This document shows positions 24,958-33,497 of a stretch of 64,000 bases of DNA, piece after piece. Below the pieces are notes generated by a model. That model made no database searches, had not been told where the DNA came from, and was given only the letters and a program-made list of their open reading frames with translations. The first letter of the stretch is position 1. Each line of letters begins with the position of its first letter. The translations under genes were made by a program, and so were the position numbers. The stretch comes from Archaeoglobus sp. UBA234 (lineage in GTDB: Archaea; Halobacteriota; Archaeoglobi; Archaeoglobales; Archaeoglobaceae), in contig DACH01000004.1 in assembly GCA_002494625.1 (NCBI GenBank), forward strand, positions 34,006 to 98,005, written 5' to 3'.

Positions 24958-25341
24958 TCACCCAACATCAAACAGCTTCAAACCGAACTCAACAAACCTC
25001 TCGAAATGTTTTTTGTTAAAAGTTGCTATTGCTGCATTTCTGTTTATGCAGATTGCTGCAATCATCGCATCGAACCTTCCAACTGGATTACCCATCCTCT
25101 CGAGATGGTTTTCAAGTTTTGCTGATAGGAGAGCATCCTCTGATGTGAAACCAAAGGTTTTCAGAAATCTGATTTCATCTGGCAGAGATTTGCTGATTCT
25201 ACTAAAACCATAGGCGATCTCGTGCAGGTTTATTGAAGTTGTCGCCACATCATATCCTTCAAGTTCCTCCAGCACTCTTTCACCTTTTGCTGAACTTTTG
25301 TCGAAAATCTCTATCAGGACATCGGTGTCAAGAATTATCAG
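24958..25341 (-). CDS. vapC: VapC-type PIN-domain toxin ribonuclease
   Basis: A PIN-domain protein of about 127 residues. IILDTDVLIEIFD holds the first catalytic Asp, TTSINLHEIAYGF the Glu, and RFDAMIAAICINRNAAIATFNKKHF the following acidic residues. The frame stays open upstream to 25383, but the canonical N-terminus is at the CTG complementary to 25339-25341, 6 nt after a GGAGGG site. The longer N-terminus (RKSIQRGARGG) is out of character for the family. It overlaps vapB by 14 bp, so translation is coupled. It presumably cleaves RNA when freed from VapB. Confidence 0.85.
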   Translation of the reverse strand: MIILDTDVLIEIFDKSSAKGERVLEELEGYDVATTSINLHEIAYGFSRISKSLPDEIRFLKTFGFTSEDALLSAKLENHLERMGNPVGRFDAMIAAICINRNAAIATFNKKHFERFVEFGLKLFDVG

Positions 25342-25555
25342 GAAAATCCCTCCTCTCGCTCCTCTTTGTATAGATTTCCTCAAGCATCATTTTTTTCTCT
25401 TCCTCGACGATATCCACCTTGTTTCTGATTTTCTTGAGGAGGGCCACCCCTCTACCCTCAACGAGTTTTTCGATCAACTCACTGAATGATTCATCTCCCT
25501 TTATGGCGAGGAGTTTTTCGTAAACTTCATCCCGTATTGTTATTGTTTTAACCAT
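25328..25555 (-). CDS. vapB: VapB-type antitoxin (DUF217-like)
   Basis: A 75-residue antitoxin. The N-terminal ribbon-helix-helix-like MVKTITIRDEVYEKLLAIKG is followed by SFSELIEKLVE and a charged helix (VEEEKKMMLEEIYTKR) that would wrap the toxin. The sequence pattern is that of the archaeal VapB family often annotated DUF217. It is the first gene of the pair and probably autoregulates through its N-terminus. No operator was confidently seen upstream. Confidence 0.85.
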   Translation of the reverse strand: MVKTITIRDEVYEKLLAIKGDESFSELIEKLVEGRGVALLKKIRNKVDIVEEEKKMMLEEIYTKRSERRDFPDNS

Positions 25556-25623
25556 GTTTAAACTTAACTTTATGTTTATTTAAGAGTTGTGTTGTATCTG
25601 TTGCGGGAGCGTAAGAAGAGCGC

Positions 25624-25728
25624 TTACATAACCCAGAACGGGTTCTTGATTTGCCTCTCATCCTCTATGAGATCCGTCCGGATTTCTGAAATGCTCAACT
25701 TCCTTTCACACACCTTCGGTTGTCTCAC
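25624..25728 (-). other. Short minus-strand ORF or gene remnant in a 500-bp gap
   Basis: A GTG-started frame of 34 codons ends at TAA 25624 and encodes SISEIRTDLIEDERQIKNPF near its C-terminus, which looks more like real protein than random frame. The stretch 25556-26055 otherwise contains no gene I can support. A second fragment, MEMRVSLIKRAKSCPGFSGK, reads on the same strand just upstream (about 25740-25802) and stops in a different frame. The region may be a decayed gene. The family is not recognised. Confidence 0.3.
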
Positions 25729-26055
25729 TACCAAAAATCATACTTACCCGAGAATCCGGGGCAGCTTTTTGCTCTTTTTATCAGGGATACTCTCATCTCC
25801 ATGAACTATTCCGTTTTTAATTAGTTTATCAACCACTACTTCCGAATTTCTCAGAACAAAATAACTGACTCATATTTTTCGAAAACTCATTGACTGATTC
25901 ATTGACTTAGCCATTGTTTTTTGTAAGTGAAAAACTATCTGAGAGCTATCAAAAGCTTTTCTTAGATTGATCAAATTGAATTTAAAGTGGGTGAGATTAA
26001 ACATTAGCTCATCTCAGACAATTCAAAGCTGTAACAATTAATTTTTAATATTACT

Positions 26056-26535
26056 ATGGAAAGTACGATTATGAGCAGGGAATCGATATACTTTGAATCG
26101 ATAGAGGTTGGGGATGTTATCGAATCTATACCAAGAACCATTGTGGAATCCGATATCTGGCTGTTTGCATACCTTACAGCTGACTTTTTTCCGATTCATA
26201 CAGACATAGAGTTTGCCAGAAAAACACCCTTTGGGGAGAGAATTGCACAGGGTATGCTGGTATTATCCATAGCTCTTGGAATGATAGATCAGGTGGTTCT
26301 CTCAAGATTCGATGTGAGTTCGGTTGTTGCCTTCTTCGGGATCCAGAATGTAAGATTCCTGCGCCCTGTTTTCATAGGGGATACTGTGAAGGCAATTTCC
26401 AAGGTGAAGGAAAAGGTGGACAGGGATGAGAACTCAGGAGTTGTAACATACCAGCTGGAAGTAAAAAATCAAAGAGATGAGACCGTTTTAACAGCTGACT
26501 ACTCCGTGCTTATCAGGAAAACTCCTCTAGAATAA
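26056..26535 (+). CDS. MaoC-like (R)-specific enoyl-CoA hydratase
   Basis: A 159-residue hot-dog-fold protein. The hydratase-2 motif region is FPIHTDIEFARKTPFGERIAQGMLVLSIALGM, with the catalytic Asp/His pair in the IHTD segment. NVRFLRPVFIGDTVKA then follows as in MaoC dehydratases. It would hydrate trans-2-enoyl-CoA in fatty acid degradation. It is convergent with the acyl-CoA ligase gene, overlapping by 23 bp, and the shared lipid context supports the role. Confidence 0.85.
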   Translation: MESTIMSRESIYFESIEVGDVIESIPRTIVESDIWLFAYLTADFFPIHTDIEFARKTPFGERIAQGMLVLSIALGMIDQVVLSRFDVSSVVAFFGIQNVRFLRPVFIGDTVKAISKVKEKVDRDENSGVVTYQLEVKNQRDETVLTADYSVLIRKTPLE

Positions 26536-28060
26536 TCTCTTTTAATTTTATTCTATCCGCCTTTCCAAGCCTTGTCAATGGAATTGACTCCCTTATCAGT
26601 ATTTTCCTTGGAACCTTGAAATCTGCAAGTTCCTTCCTGCAGGCTTCAATGATTTCCCCTTCATCAATGGATTCACCGGGCTTTGGTACGATAACCAGCC
26701 ACACAACCTCACCGTATATCTCATGAGGAATACCTACAGCTGCTGCAATGCCTATCTTCGGATTCCTCATTGCAATTTCCTCAACCTCAGAGGGCAGAAC
26801 AGTGTAGCTGCCAACCCTGATAACTTCTTTTTTCCTGCCAACAATATAAAGCTCGTTTCCTTTCATGTATCCGAGATCGCCACTAACCCAGAATCCATCC
26901 ATAAATCCTTTTTCTGTTTCTTCTGGCTGGTTAAAATAGCCTTTGCTTACCATTGGACCTTTAACAAGTACTTCTCCTATTTCACCTTCCCCAAGCTCTT
27001 CCCCCTTCTCGTTTACTATTTTTATGGTGACTCCCTCAAAGGGGACTCCAACATGCCCCTCAATGAACTTTTCAGGGTCGTCTTCCGGCAAAGAGAAGGT
27101 GGCAAAGCCTGCAGTTTCTGTAGAACCATACCCTACACCAATATTCCCACACCAGGTCATCATCCTTTTCAGCAACTCCGGATTCAATTTCTCACCCGCA
27201 GTAACAAGTAGCTCAACCGGTGGAAGAGTAATACCGGCGCTTGCTGCAATTGAGAAGATCAGTGCAAACATTGTTGGAACACCTCCGAAAAAGGGTATTC
27301 TCTCTTCCACGATCTCTTTAAGGATTGTGTCCGGTCTCCAGTGGTCTACAAGAACCATTTTAGAGCCATCAATCAGTCCCACTGTCAGCAACTCAGTTGT
27401 TCCACCCACATGGCTTGGAGGAAGGTGTACAAGTGTGTTTGCCCTTTCTTCTCTCCCCAAGTAGCTCAAAATACTTCTCAGTTCGCCAACAGCCATCGAT
27501 ATAACATTTCTATGTGACAGCAGCGTGGCTTTAGGGACTCCTGTTGTACCGCCGGTGAAGATGATCAGTATGTCCTCATCTGGAGACTGCGACAACCCTT
27601 CCTCCAGAGGCTCATCATTGAGAAGGTCATTGAAGTATGGTTCTGATTCGAGGAAAAAGATTTCCGGATTTCCGATTTCCGATTTTATTCTGGTAAGAGT
27701 TGATCTTATATCATTTTCCTGAAAGCTATCAATTGCTATCACAACTTCTGGCTTTGCATGACCGAGGAAGCCTCTGAGTTCAGCCGCCCTGTATCTGACA
27801 TCCATAGGCACGCAGATTGCTCCTATCTTCGAACATGCAATAAAAGTAATAGCATACTCTGGCATCATCGGAAGGATTGTTGCAACTCTATCTCCCTTTT
27901 CAACTCCTGCCCTGATAAGAGACGATGCAAGCCTGTCAACATGATCTTTAAGCTGCCCATAGCTGATTTCTCTGCCTCTGAATTTAATTGCAGGATAACT
28001 GCTGTCCTTTTCCGCCCAGTAGTCAAGATACTGCCACAAAAAATCAAATTCTCTGATCAT
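26513..28060 (-). CDS. AMP-forming acyl-CoA synthetase
   Basis: A 515-residue ANL-superfamily ligase. The P-loop-like motif is IIFTGGTTGVPKATLLSHRN, the A5 motif YGSTETAG, and the hinge WVSGDLGYMKGNELYIVGRKKEVI. The C-terminal domain includes the acceptor Lys in GKADRIKLKE. It activates a carboxylic acid to the CoA thioester. Substrate chain length is not predictable. Archaeoglobus encodes many such genes for growth on fatty and aromatic acids. It is convergent with the MaoC gene. Confidence 0.9.
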   Translation of the reverse strand: MIREFDFLWQYLDYWAEKDSSYPAIKFRGREISYGQLKDHVDRLASSLIRAGVEKGDRVATILPMMPEYAITFIACSKIGAICVPMDVRYRAAELRGFLGHAKPEVVIAIDSFQENDIRSTLTRIKSEIGNPEIFFLESEPYFNDLLNDEPLEEGLSQSPDEDILIIFTGGTTGVPKATLLSHRNVISMAVGELRSILSYLGREERANTLVHLPPSHVGGTTELLTVGLIDGSKMVLVDHWRPDTILKEIVEERIPFFGGVPTMFALIFSIAASAGITLPPVELLVTAGEKLNPELLKRMMTWCGNIGVGYGSTETAGFATFSLPEDDPEKFIEGHVGVPFEGVTIKIVNEKGEELGEGEIGEVLVKGPMVSKGYFNQPEETEKGFMDGFWVSGDLGYMKGNELYIVGRKKEVIRVGSYTVLPSEVEEIAMRNPKIGIAAAVGIPHEIYGEVVWLVIVPKPGESIDEGEIIEACRKELADFKVPRKILIRESIPLTRLGKADRIKLKEIILEEFS

Positions 28061-28268
28061 GGTGAAATCTCATTTTTTGTAATTATTAAATTTTATGTTT
28101 CATGTTTGGGGAGCTGAGGGATAAACTGAAAGGGTAAGAAACAATTTTTTATTGTTTCAAAGCAAATAGATGCCATTCCAGCAAAAAATCATGTAACAAA
28201 ACTTATTATAGTATGCTTACAATCATGCTCAAAGGAGGGGGCAAATAACCCTGCAAGGAGAGGATAAA

Positions 28269-29264
28269 ATGGCAAAAAAAGGTGTTAAAATTGGAATTTA
28301 CCTTCCTGTTTACGGCGGGTGGCTGCCAGTAAAGAAATCGGGAAAAGCTGCTGCTGATGGTGCGTATTACAGGGGTGAGAGCGAGGAGACTCCAACCTAT
28401 CAGTATGTCAAAAAGGTTGCCCTCAAAGCTGAAGAGATCGGAGTTGACTCCCTCTGGATCCCGGATCACATGCTCAACCCCATAAAGGGTGAGAGTGCTC
28501 CCTCTCTCGAAGCCTGGACTCTCGCAACAGCAATTGCCGAGGCAACGGAGAGGGTGACTATTGCCCACACAACATTGTGTGAGGCTTTCAGATACCCTGC
28601 AGTCCTTGCAAAGATGGCTGCAACCCTTGCTGAGATAAGTGAGGGCAGATTCTGGCTGAGTATTGGGGCAGGATGGTACAGGAGAGAGTATGAGGCTTAT
28701 GGACTTCCCTTTTATGAACATGACCAGAGAGTTGAGAGAGCTGGTGAGGCAATTGAAATAATAAAGAAATTATGGAGGGAGGATAGGGTAACCTTCAGGG
28801 GAAATTACTACAGCATCACAGACTGCATCCTCGAACCAAAACTCGAACCTGTTCCTCCTGTATGGTATGCAGGTTTCTCAGAGGCTTCGAGGAGAATTAT
28901 AGCTGAAAAAGCTGACAGCTGGTTGATGAGGGGTTGCAGTGTTGAAGAGGCTAAATCGAGCGTTGAAGACATGTTACGAAGACTTGAGGAAAAAGGAAAG
29001 CAGCAGGACTTTGAGTTCGCCATTCCAGCCCTGACTTTCATCAGAGAATCAGATGAGGAGGCAATAGAGTACATGAAAGAGATTACAGGTGGAAGAAAAA
29101 ATGTACTTGACAGAACCCTTGACACAGGGCTGATAGGTTCTCCGGAAACTATTGCTGAAAAGATAGAGAGGTTCGAGGAAATAGGTATGAATCATGTCCT
29201 TTTGCAGCTCACACCCACATTGAAGGAACTCAAAAATGTTCAAAAGCTTCTGGAAGTCCTTTAA
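28269..29264 (+). CDS. LLM-class F420-dependent oxidoreductase
   Basis: A 331-residue TIM-barrel protein of the luciferase-like monooxygenase superfamily. It has GIYLPVYGGW at the N-terminus, VDSLWIPDHML, GRFWLSIGAGWYRREYEAYG, and a C-terminal TGLIGSPETIAEKIERF. The family transfers hydride between F420 and varied substrates; the closest known enzymes include methylene-H4MPT reductase (Mer). A GGAGAGG site precedes the ATG. A 12-codon upstream frame (from ATG 28215, ending TAA 28250) carries its own GGAGGGGG and may be a remnant or leader. Confidence 0.85.
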   Translation: MAKKGVKIGIYLPVYGGWLPVKKSGKAAADGAYYRGESEETPTYQYVKKVALKAEEIGVDSLWIPDHMLNPIKGESAPSLEAWTLATAIAEATERVTIAHTTLCEAFRYPAVLAKMAATLAEISEGRFWLSIGAGWYRREYEAYGLPFYEHDQRVERAGEAIEIIKKLWREDRVTFRGNYYSITDCILEPKLEPVPPVWYAGFSEASRRIIAEKADSWLMRGCSVEEAKSSVEDMLRRLEEKGKQQDFEFAIPALTFIRESDEEAIEYMKEITGGRKNVLDRTLDTGLIGSPETIAEKIERFEEIGMNHVLLQLTPTLKELKNVQKLLEVL

Positions 29265-29332
29265 TCAGAACTTAAGCTGAATCGTATTTCTTTATTCACC
29301 TTTATTGCGGATTCAGTAAAGAGGGACGAAAA

Positions 29333-29354
29333 TATCATGTAATGTATCATGTAA
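29333..29354. repeat. 12-bp tandem duplication at the K+ channel stop codon
   Basis: TATCATGTAA recurs with a 12-bp period at 29333 and 29345. The stop codon of the channel's second frame (complement of 29347-29349) lies in the gene-proximal copy and is repeated in the next. Confidence 0.85.
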
Positions 29355-30335
29355 CCTTTCTCCTGGAAATATAGAGAACCTCATCCTCTTTTCTGAAGAC
29401 CTCTTCATTCGATGGATTTATAACCAGTTTACCCTCCCTGACAATTCCCAGGGGAATGGCATCGTATTCCTCCTTCATAACCCTTATAGCCTCGAGGAAA
29501 GTTTTGCCTTCAAGCTTGCTGATATCTTTGATACTACCCTGATGAAGATCCATTCCTCTGATGGACATCAATTCGTTTAAGAAATGAGAAATTCCCGGGA
29601 CAAAAACAGACCTTGACATAACGAGTCCGAAGAATTCGTCTGTTGATAACACCTGATCCACTCCGATTTCTCAAGTGCACTTATAACCTTAGGGTCTGAA
29701 ACGATACAGGTTGTTTTGATCTTGCTGTTAAACTTTTCAACTGCTATCGCAGTTAGAAGTGTTTCAGTATCATTTTTTCCCGAAATCAGGGCTGAGGATG
29801 CCTTTTCAATGTTTGTTCTCCTTATGTTCTCGTCATCTGTTATATCTCCCCTGATGAATACCAGATTTTTATCCTCGAGGGGTATGTCCTCAACATCCGC
29901 GAGAACCACAACCTGCACGCCTTCGTGAAGGAGTTCCTTTACAGCAACCTCAATCTTCTTATCCCAGCCAAAAACGACAACATGGTCCTCCATATAGCTT
30001 CTGAGGTGTAATCTTCTTTTTAAACTTTCCTCAATCAGAATATCGGCAAAAGATGCCAGAAAAATCCCCAGAACCCCAATTCCGCTTAGCATTACAATTA
30101 TGGAGATTACCTTTCCAGCATATGTTTGTGGAGTGATATCTCCATATCCAACTGTCGTTGTAGTTGTAACTACCCAGTAAAATGCATCCATAACTGATGT
30201 GCCTTCAAAAAAACTGAAAAGAATACTCCCTCCAGACCAGATCAGGAGCATGTATATTCCAGCATAGAGAATTATTTTCTTCTCTGAGAGTACATCCCTG
30301 AATCTTTTAAGGAATCTCCTCAGCACCTGAAACAT
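29347..30335 (-). pseudogene. Potassium channel with RCK domain, split by a frameshift
   Basis: The first frame (29577-30335) has helix 1, the pore TTTTTVGYGDITPQT with the K+ selectivity filter, helix 2, then the RCK/TrkA-N domain (DHVVVFGWDKKIEVAVKEL). It runs through VISALEKSE into nonsense. The adjacent frame (29347-29661) continues with DQVLSTDEFFGLVMSR and a TrkA-C domain (IPLGIVREGKLVINPSNE). Restoring one base near 29662-29668 gives SALEKSGVDQVLSTDEF, the expected join, so a 1-nt deletion or sequencing error splits a gene of about 330 codons. The full-length product would be a Kch/MthK-like ligand-gated K+ channel. Confidence 0.85.
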
Positions 30336-30372
30336 ATATAAAACACCCTCGTTAAAAGATTATTTTAAAGTT

Positions 30373-30603
30373 TCACCAAAGCATCTCCGATGATCGATCT
30401 GCCCCTTCAAGACTTCTGAAAGAGGTTCCCGATCCTTGAAGCTTCCTGACAAGCTCGGAAGCGTCCCTCTCCTCTTTCACCTTAGCCTTGATGGCTGTTT
30501 TCTTCATTGAGTTTGTATAACCACATACACACTTTTTGGTTTTAACCCCCTCCTTGGTGTAGAGATACCTCCCGCATTTTCTGCATCTGAATACCACGAA
30601 CAT
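30373..30603 (-). CDS. Zinc-ribbon protein, DUF1922
   Basis: A 76-residue protein with a rubredoxin-like zinc ribbon (FRCRKCGRYLYTKEGVKTKK then CVCGYTN) followed by a basic helical tail. It matches the archaeal DUF1922 pattern. Nucleic-acid binding is likely but untested. A GGAGG site lies 6 nt before the ATG. It starts 28 bp after the PolB stop and is probably cotranscribed with polB. Confidence 0.8.
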   Translation of the reverse strand: MFVVFRCRKCGRYLYTKEGVKTKKCVCGYTNSMKKTAIKAKVKEERDASELVRKLQGSGTSFRSLEGADRSSEMLW

Positions 30604-30631
30604 CCTGTCCCTCCTGTTTTAACCTAACACC

Positions 30632-32980
30632 TCAGAAGAACTTATCCAGTGTCTTCTGTTCAGCTTTTCCGAGGATTAAGCTATCCGTAAAACCAAATCT
30701 TTCGAGTATCCTCATAATAGATGGAACTATCTGGTTGTTTATGTAGTACTCCTTATCCAGCCTGTAAACCTCTCCATCAGAATCGACTATCTTTTCACCG
30801 TCAAATTTCTCTATGAGGTCTGACGGAAAGGCTCTATCGCCTACATTTCCCGTTCCTTTGACCACAATATATCCAACCTTTGAGCCAACTGGATAATGTA
30901 TCCCTTTTTTCTCAGCCTTCATCGCAGCCTTTACATGAGCTTGCACGCTTTCATACCTCGCAGGTCTTCTCGTCAGGCTCTTGTATATAATATACTCTTC
31001 TAAGTCAAACTCACCTGCTCTTATACCTTCTATAACATCCTTGACTATCTCCGCAGCTTTTTCTGGATTTTTATCCCTTAGTATTGTTTCAATTACACTT
31101 TTCTGTACCTTCTTGGCAAGCTCACACCAGTCTCCCCTTCTAACCTCCAGCCCCCTTATTACAAACCTGCCCTCCTCCGTGTAGCCAGCGTATCTCTTTT
31201 TCTCAACAAAGAATATGGTTCTGTAGTACTCATCAACCTCAATCTGAATCGGAAGTTCCTTAGAGAGTCTCTTTATAAGTCTTCTCACCTCCTTCTTCAT
31301 CTCATCAAGGCTCACTGAATCCTTTTTAACAAAAATTGAGTCCGTATCTCCATATAGAACATTAAATCCCATTTCCTCAGCTATTCTCGCAGAAGTCTTT
31401 ATGAAGTGTCTCCCCCATGCAGTTGTCGCCTCGGCACACTCCCTGCAGTACCACCTCGCCATGTTCCAACCCGTGTAACCATAAAAGGAGTTGGTGAGAA
31501 CTTTAAGGGTCTCCTGTCTGACATTGAGTAGGATATATTCAGGCGAGCCAAATTCAACATTTTTCATCTGATTTTTGATTTCTCTCCTCTTCTCAATCAA
31601 CATCTTCAAAATTCTCCGGAAGAAACCATCTGGCTTCTTCAAAAACCTGTGTCCAACTTCAGGAGCAACATAGCAGTCACAGTCCTCCATCGAAAGCGTA
31701 TCAGGACTTACATTGAAGGATATCATGATCGAGGGATACATCGATGCAAAATCAAGACAGACAACATTCTCATGTAAACCCCTCTCAGGATCAAGAACGA
31801 AAGCCCCTTCGTAGGGCTGTGAGAACTCAGCAGGATTGGGTGCTATTTCCCGGAGTTTATGGGCTTCACTCAGCAAAAGCCAGTCAACCTGCTTTCCCCT
31901 GCCAATTCTTGTAACATCGTCGAGCGGGATTCTGATCATTCTCGAAAGTTCATAATACATGGGAAGAAGTTCCTCTGCAATATAGTAGGTATGCAGAACA
32001 TCCTGCCTTGCATAGTTTATCACCTCTTCTCTCTCTCCACTCTTCCACTTCTTTGCTATATCCTTCGCCTCAATATCTGCAATCTCAATCCTCCTTCCCA
32101 AGAACTCTGCCACATTTTCAAGCTTTTTCACCTTTACATCTATGGTCCTCATAACAATATCGTAGAGATCAACATTCAATCTGCCTAAAATTTTGGGTCT
32201 TCTACCCTTTATTGTAAGCTCACTGCCATCTCTCCCGATATCAAGTTTCACACCAAGCTTTGATGCCCTTTTTTTCAAATAGGGCCAGTCAAAGTTATCC
32301 TGATTGTATCCAACAATTATATCCGGATCTATCTCTCTCACCAGCTGAACGAACCGTTTGATAACTTCTTTTTCATCATCCCCATTGATAATCTCCTCAA
32401 AATCTCCCGATTTAACAGCTATGACAATAATCGGATCTTTATCGGGATCTGGCATTCCGAACTCGGTTAGCATTTCACAGTCAAAGGCGAGAATTCTGAG
32501 TTCAGGATAACCCTCCTTCTCCACCCTCCTGATGTCCGTGGACTCAAGTAAGCTCCCAGATTTTTTCAGTTTCGATGCCAGAATTCCATCAAAGCATGCA
32601 AGGTCCCTATCAATGAGATACCTGTAAACGAAGGGAATGTCTGCCTCCCTTATATCGGCAAATTGAGATATGATTTCTCTCAGCTTCGGGACATGCTGTG
32701 GATGTTCAGCAAAAACTTTGAAAACCTCAACTTCCTTACCGAAAACCTTTCTTCTCGTTCTATCCACCCTTTTTGGATAATAAACTCTGTCTTTGTGCTT
32801 GAATGAGATATTCAAACTCTCTTCTGAGACCTCTCCAAGCACATAGAAATAAGGTTCAAAAGAGTGATCAAGTATCACGAAAATCCCGTCTTCATTTTTA
32901 CCCCACAGTCTCACAACAGGTTTATCATCCTCTGTAATGTAATCTATATCAATCAACCATCCCTCAATTTTTTCAGTCAT
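30632..32980 (-). CDS. polB: Family B DNA polymerase
   Basis: A 782-residue replicative polymerase. The 3'-5' exonuclease motifs are LAFDCEMLTEF, VGYNQDNFDWPYL and YARQDVLHTYYI. Polymerase motif A is DFASMYPSIMISFNVSP, motif B VLTNSFYGYTGWNM and motif C YGDTDSIF. The protein ends EQKTLDKFF, a clear PCNA-interacting (PIP) box. Its length and motif order match archaeal PolB. No intein interrupts motif A, B or C, a common insertion point in thermophile homologues. Confidence 0.97.
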   Translation of the reverse strand: MTEKIEGWLIDIDYITEDDKPVVRLWGKNEDGIFVILDHSFEPYFYVLGEVSEESLNISFKHKDRVYYPKRVDRTRRKVFGKEVEVFKVFAEHPQHVPKLREIISQFADIREADIPFVYRYLIDRDLACFDGILASKLKKSGSLLESTDIRRVEKEGYPELRILAFDCEMLTEFGMPDPDKDPIIVIAVKSGDFEEIINGDDEKEVIKRFVQLVREIDPDIIVGYNQDNFDWPYLKKRASKLGVKLDIGRDGSELTIKGRRPKILGRLNVDLYDIVMRTIDVKVKKLENVAEFLGRRIEIADIEAKDIAKKWKSGEREEVINYARQDVLHTYYIAEELLPMYYELSRMIRIPLDDVTRIGRGKQVDWLLLSEAHKLREIAPNPAEFSQPYEGAFVLDPERGLHENVVCLDFASMYPSIMISFNVSPDTLSMEDCDCYVAPEVGHRFLKKPDGFFRRILKMLIEKRREIKNQMKNVEFGSPEYILLNVRQETLKVLTNSFYGYTGWNMARWYCRECAEATTAWGRHFIKTSARIAEEMGFNVLYGDTDSIFVKKDSVSLDEMKKEVRRLIKRLSKELPIQIEVDEYYRTIFFVEKKRYAGYTEEGRFVIRGLEVRRGDWCELAKKVQKSVIETILRDKNPEKAAEIVKDVIEGIRAGEFDLEEYIIYKSLTRRPARYESVQAHVKAAMKAEKKGIHYPVGSKVGYIVVKGTGNVGDRAFPSDLIEKFDGEKIVDSDGEVYRLDKEYYINNQIVPSIMRILERFGFTDSLILGKAEQKTLDKFF

Positions 32981-33146
32981 TTGTATTTCTTGGTCTCTTC
33001 ATCTATTTTGGTATTTTGATTCGAAAATGATTTTTAACAATTTTGAGAAAACAAAGAAAATTATCTGCAGTTTGAGATACTATATGGTGTAAAGCTCTAA
33101 AATTCCTCTGTGCTGAGAAAAAGCCGAGCAGAAATACTTTGTAGCT

Positions 33147-33461
33147 TTAAAATGTTCTTTTGTTCCTGTACTGTATCTTCCTGGCAAACCCACAGCTCAT
33201 ACATCTTATTAGCTTTGTTCCATGGTCAAGCCTGATCTTTACAGTTTCAGCCCCAAAAGGCGTGTAGCATTTTCTGCAGAAGGTGTTTCTGAACTCAGGC
33301 GGAATTTGAACTCTATACTTCGAAGAAATTTTCATCGCAAGCTCAACATATCTTCTTGCAAGCGAAATATCCTTTTCTTTGAACTTATGCGCTCTTTCAA
33401 GAAGGATTTCAATTCTCTCTTTTGCAATTTTTTTTTCAAGTTTCTTATCCCTTCTTATCAT
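33147..33461 (-). CDS. rnp4: Ribonuclease P protein component 4 (Rpp21)
   Basis: A 104-residue protein with two N-terminal helices (KKIAKERIEILLERAHKF) and a zinc ribbon: FCRKCYTPFGAET followed by LIRCMSCGFARKIQY. This is the Rpp21/Rnp4 architecture. It pairs with Rnp1 to support RNase P RNA in tRNA 5' processing. It lies 166 bp upstream of polB on the same strand, with an AT-rich gap that probably holds the polB promoter. Confidence 0.93.
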   Translation of the reverse strand: MIRRDKKLEKKIAKERIEILLERAHKFKEKDISLARRYVELAMKISSKYRVQIPPEFRNTFCRKCYTPFGAETVKIRLDHGTKLIRCMSCGFARKIQYRNKRTF

Positions 33462-33497
33462 CCTTAATCAACACTAATCAATAAAAAATAAAAAAGA

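Noticed and set aside
28215..28250. 12-codon upstream frame with its own GGAGGGGG before the LLM oxidoreductase
   Set aside because: It could be a leader peptide, but the sequence is low in information and no attenuator hairpin was seen.
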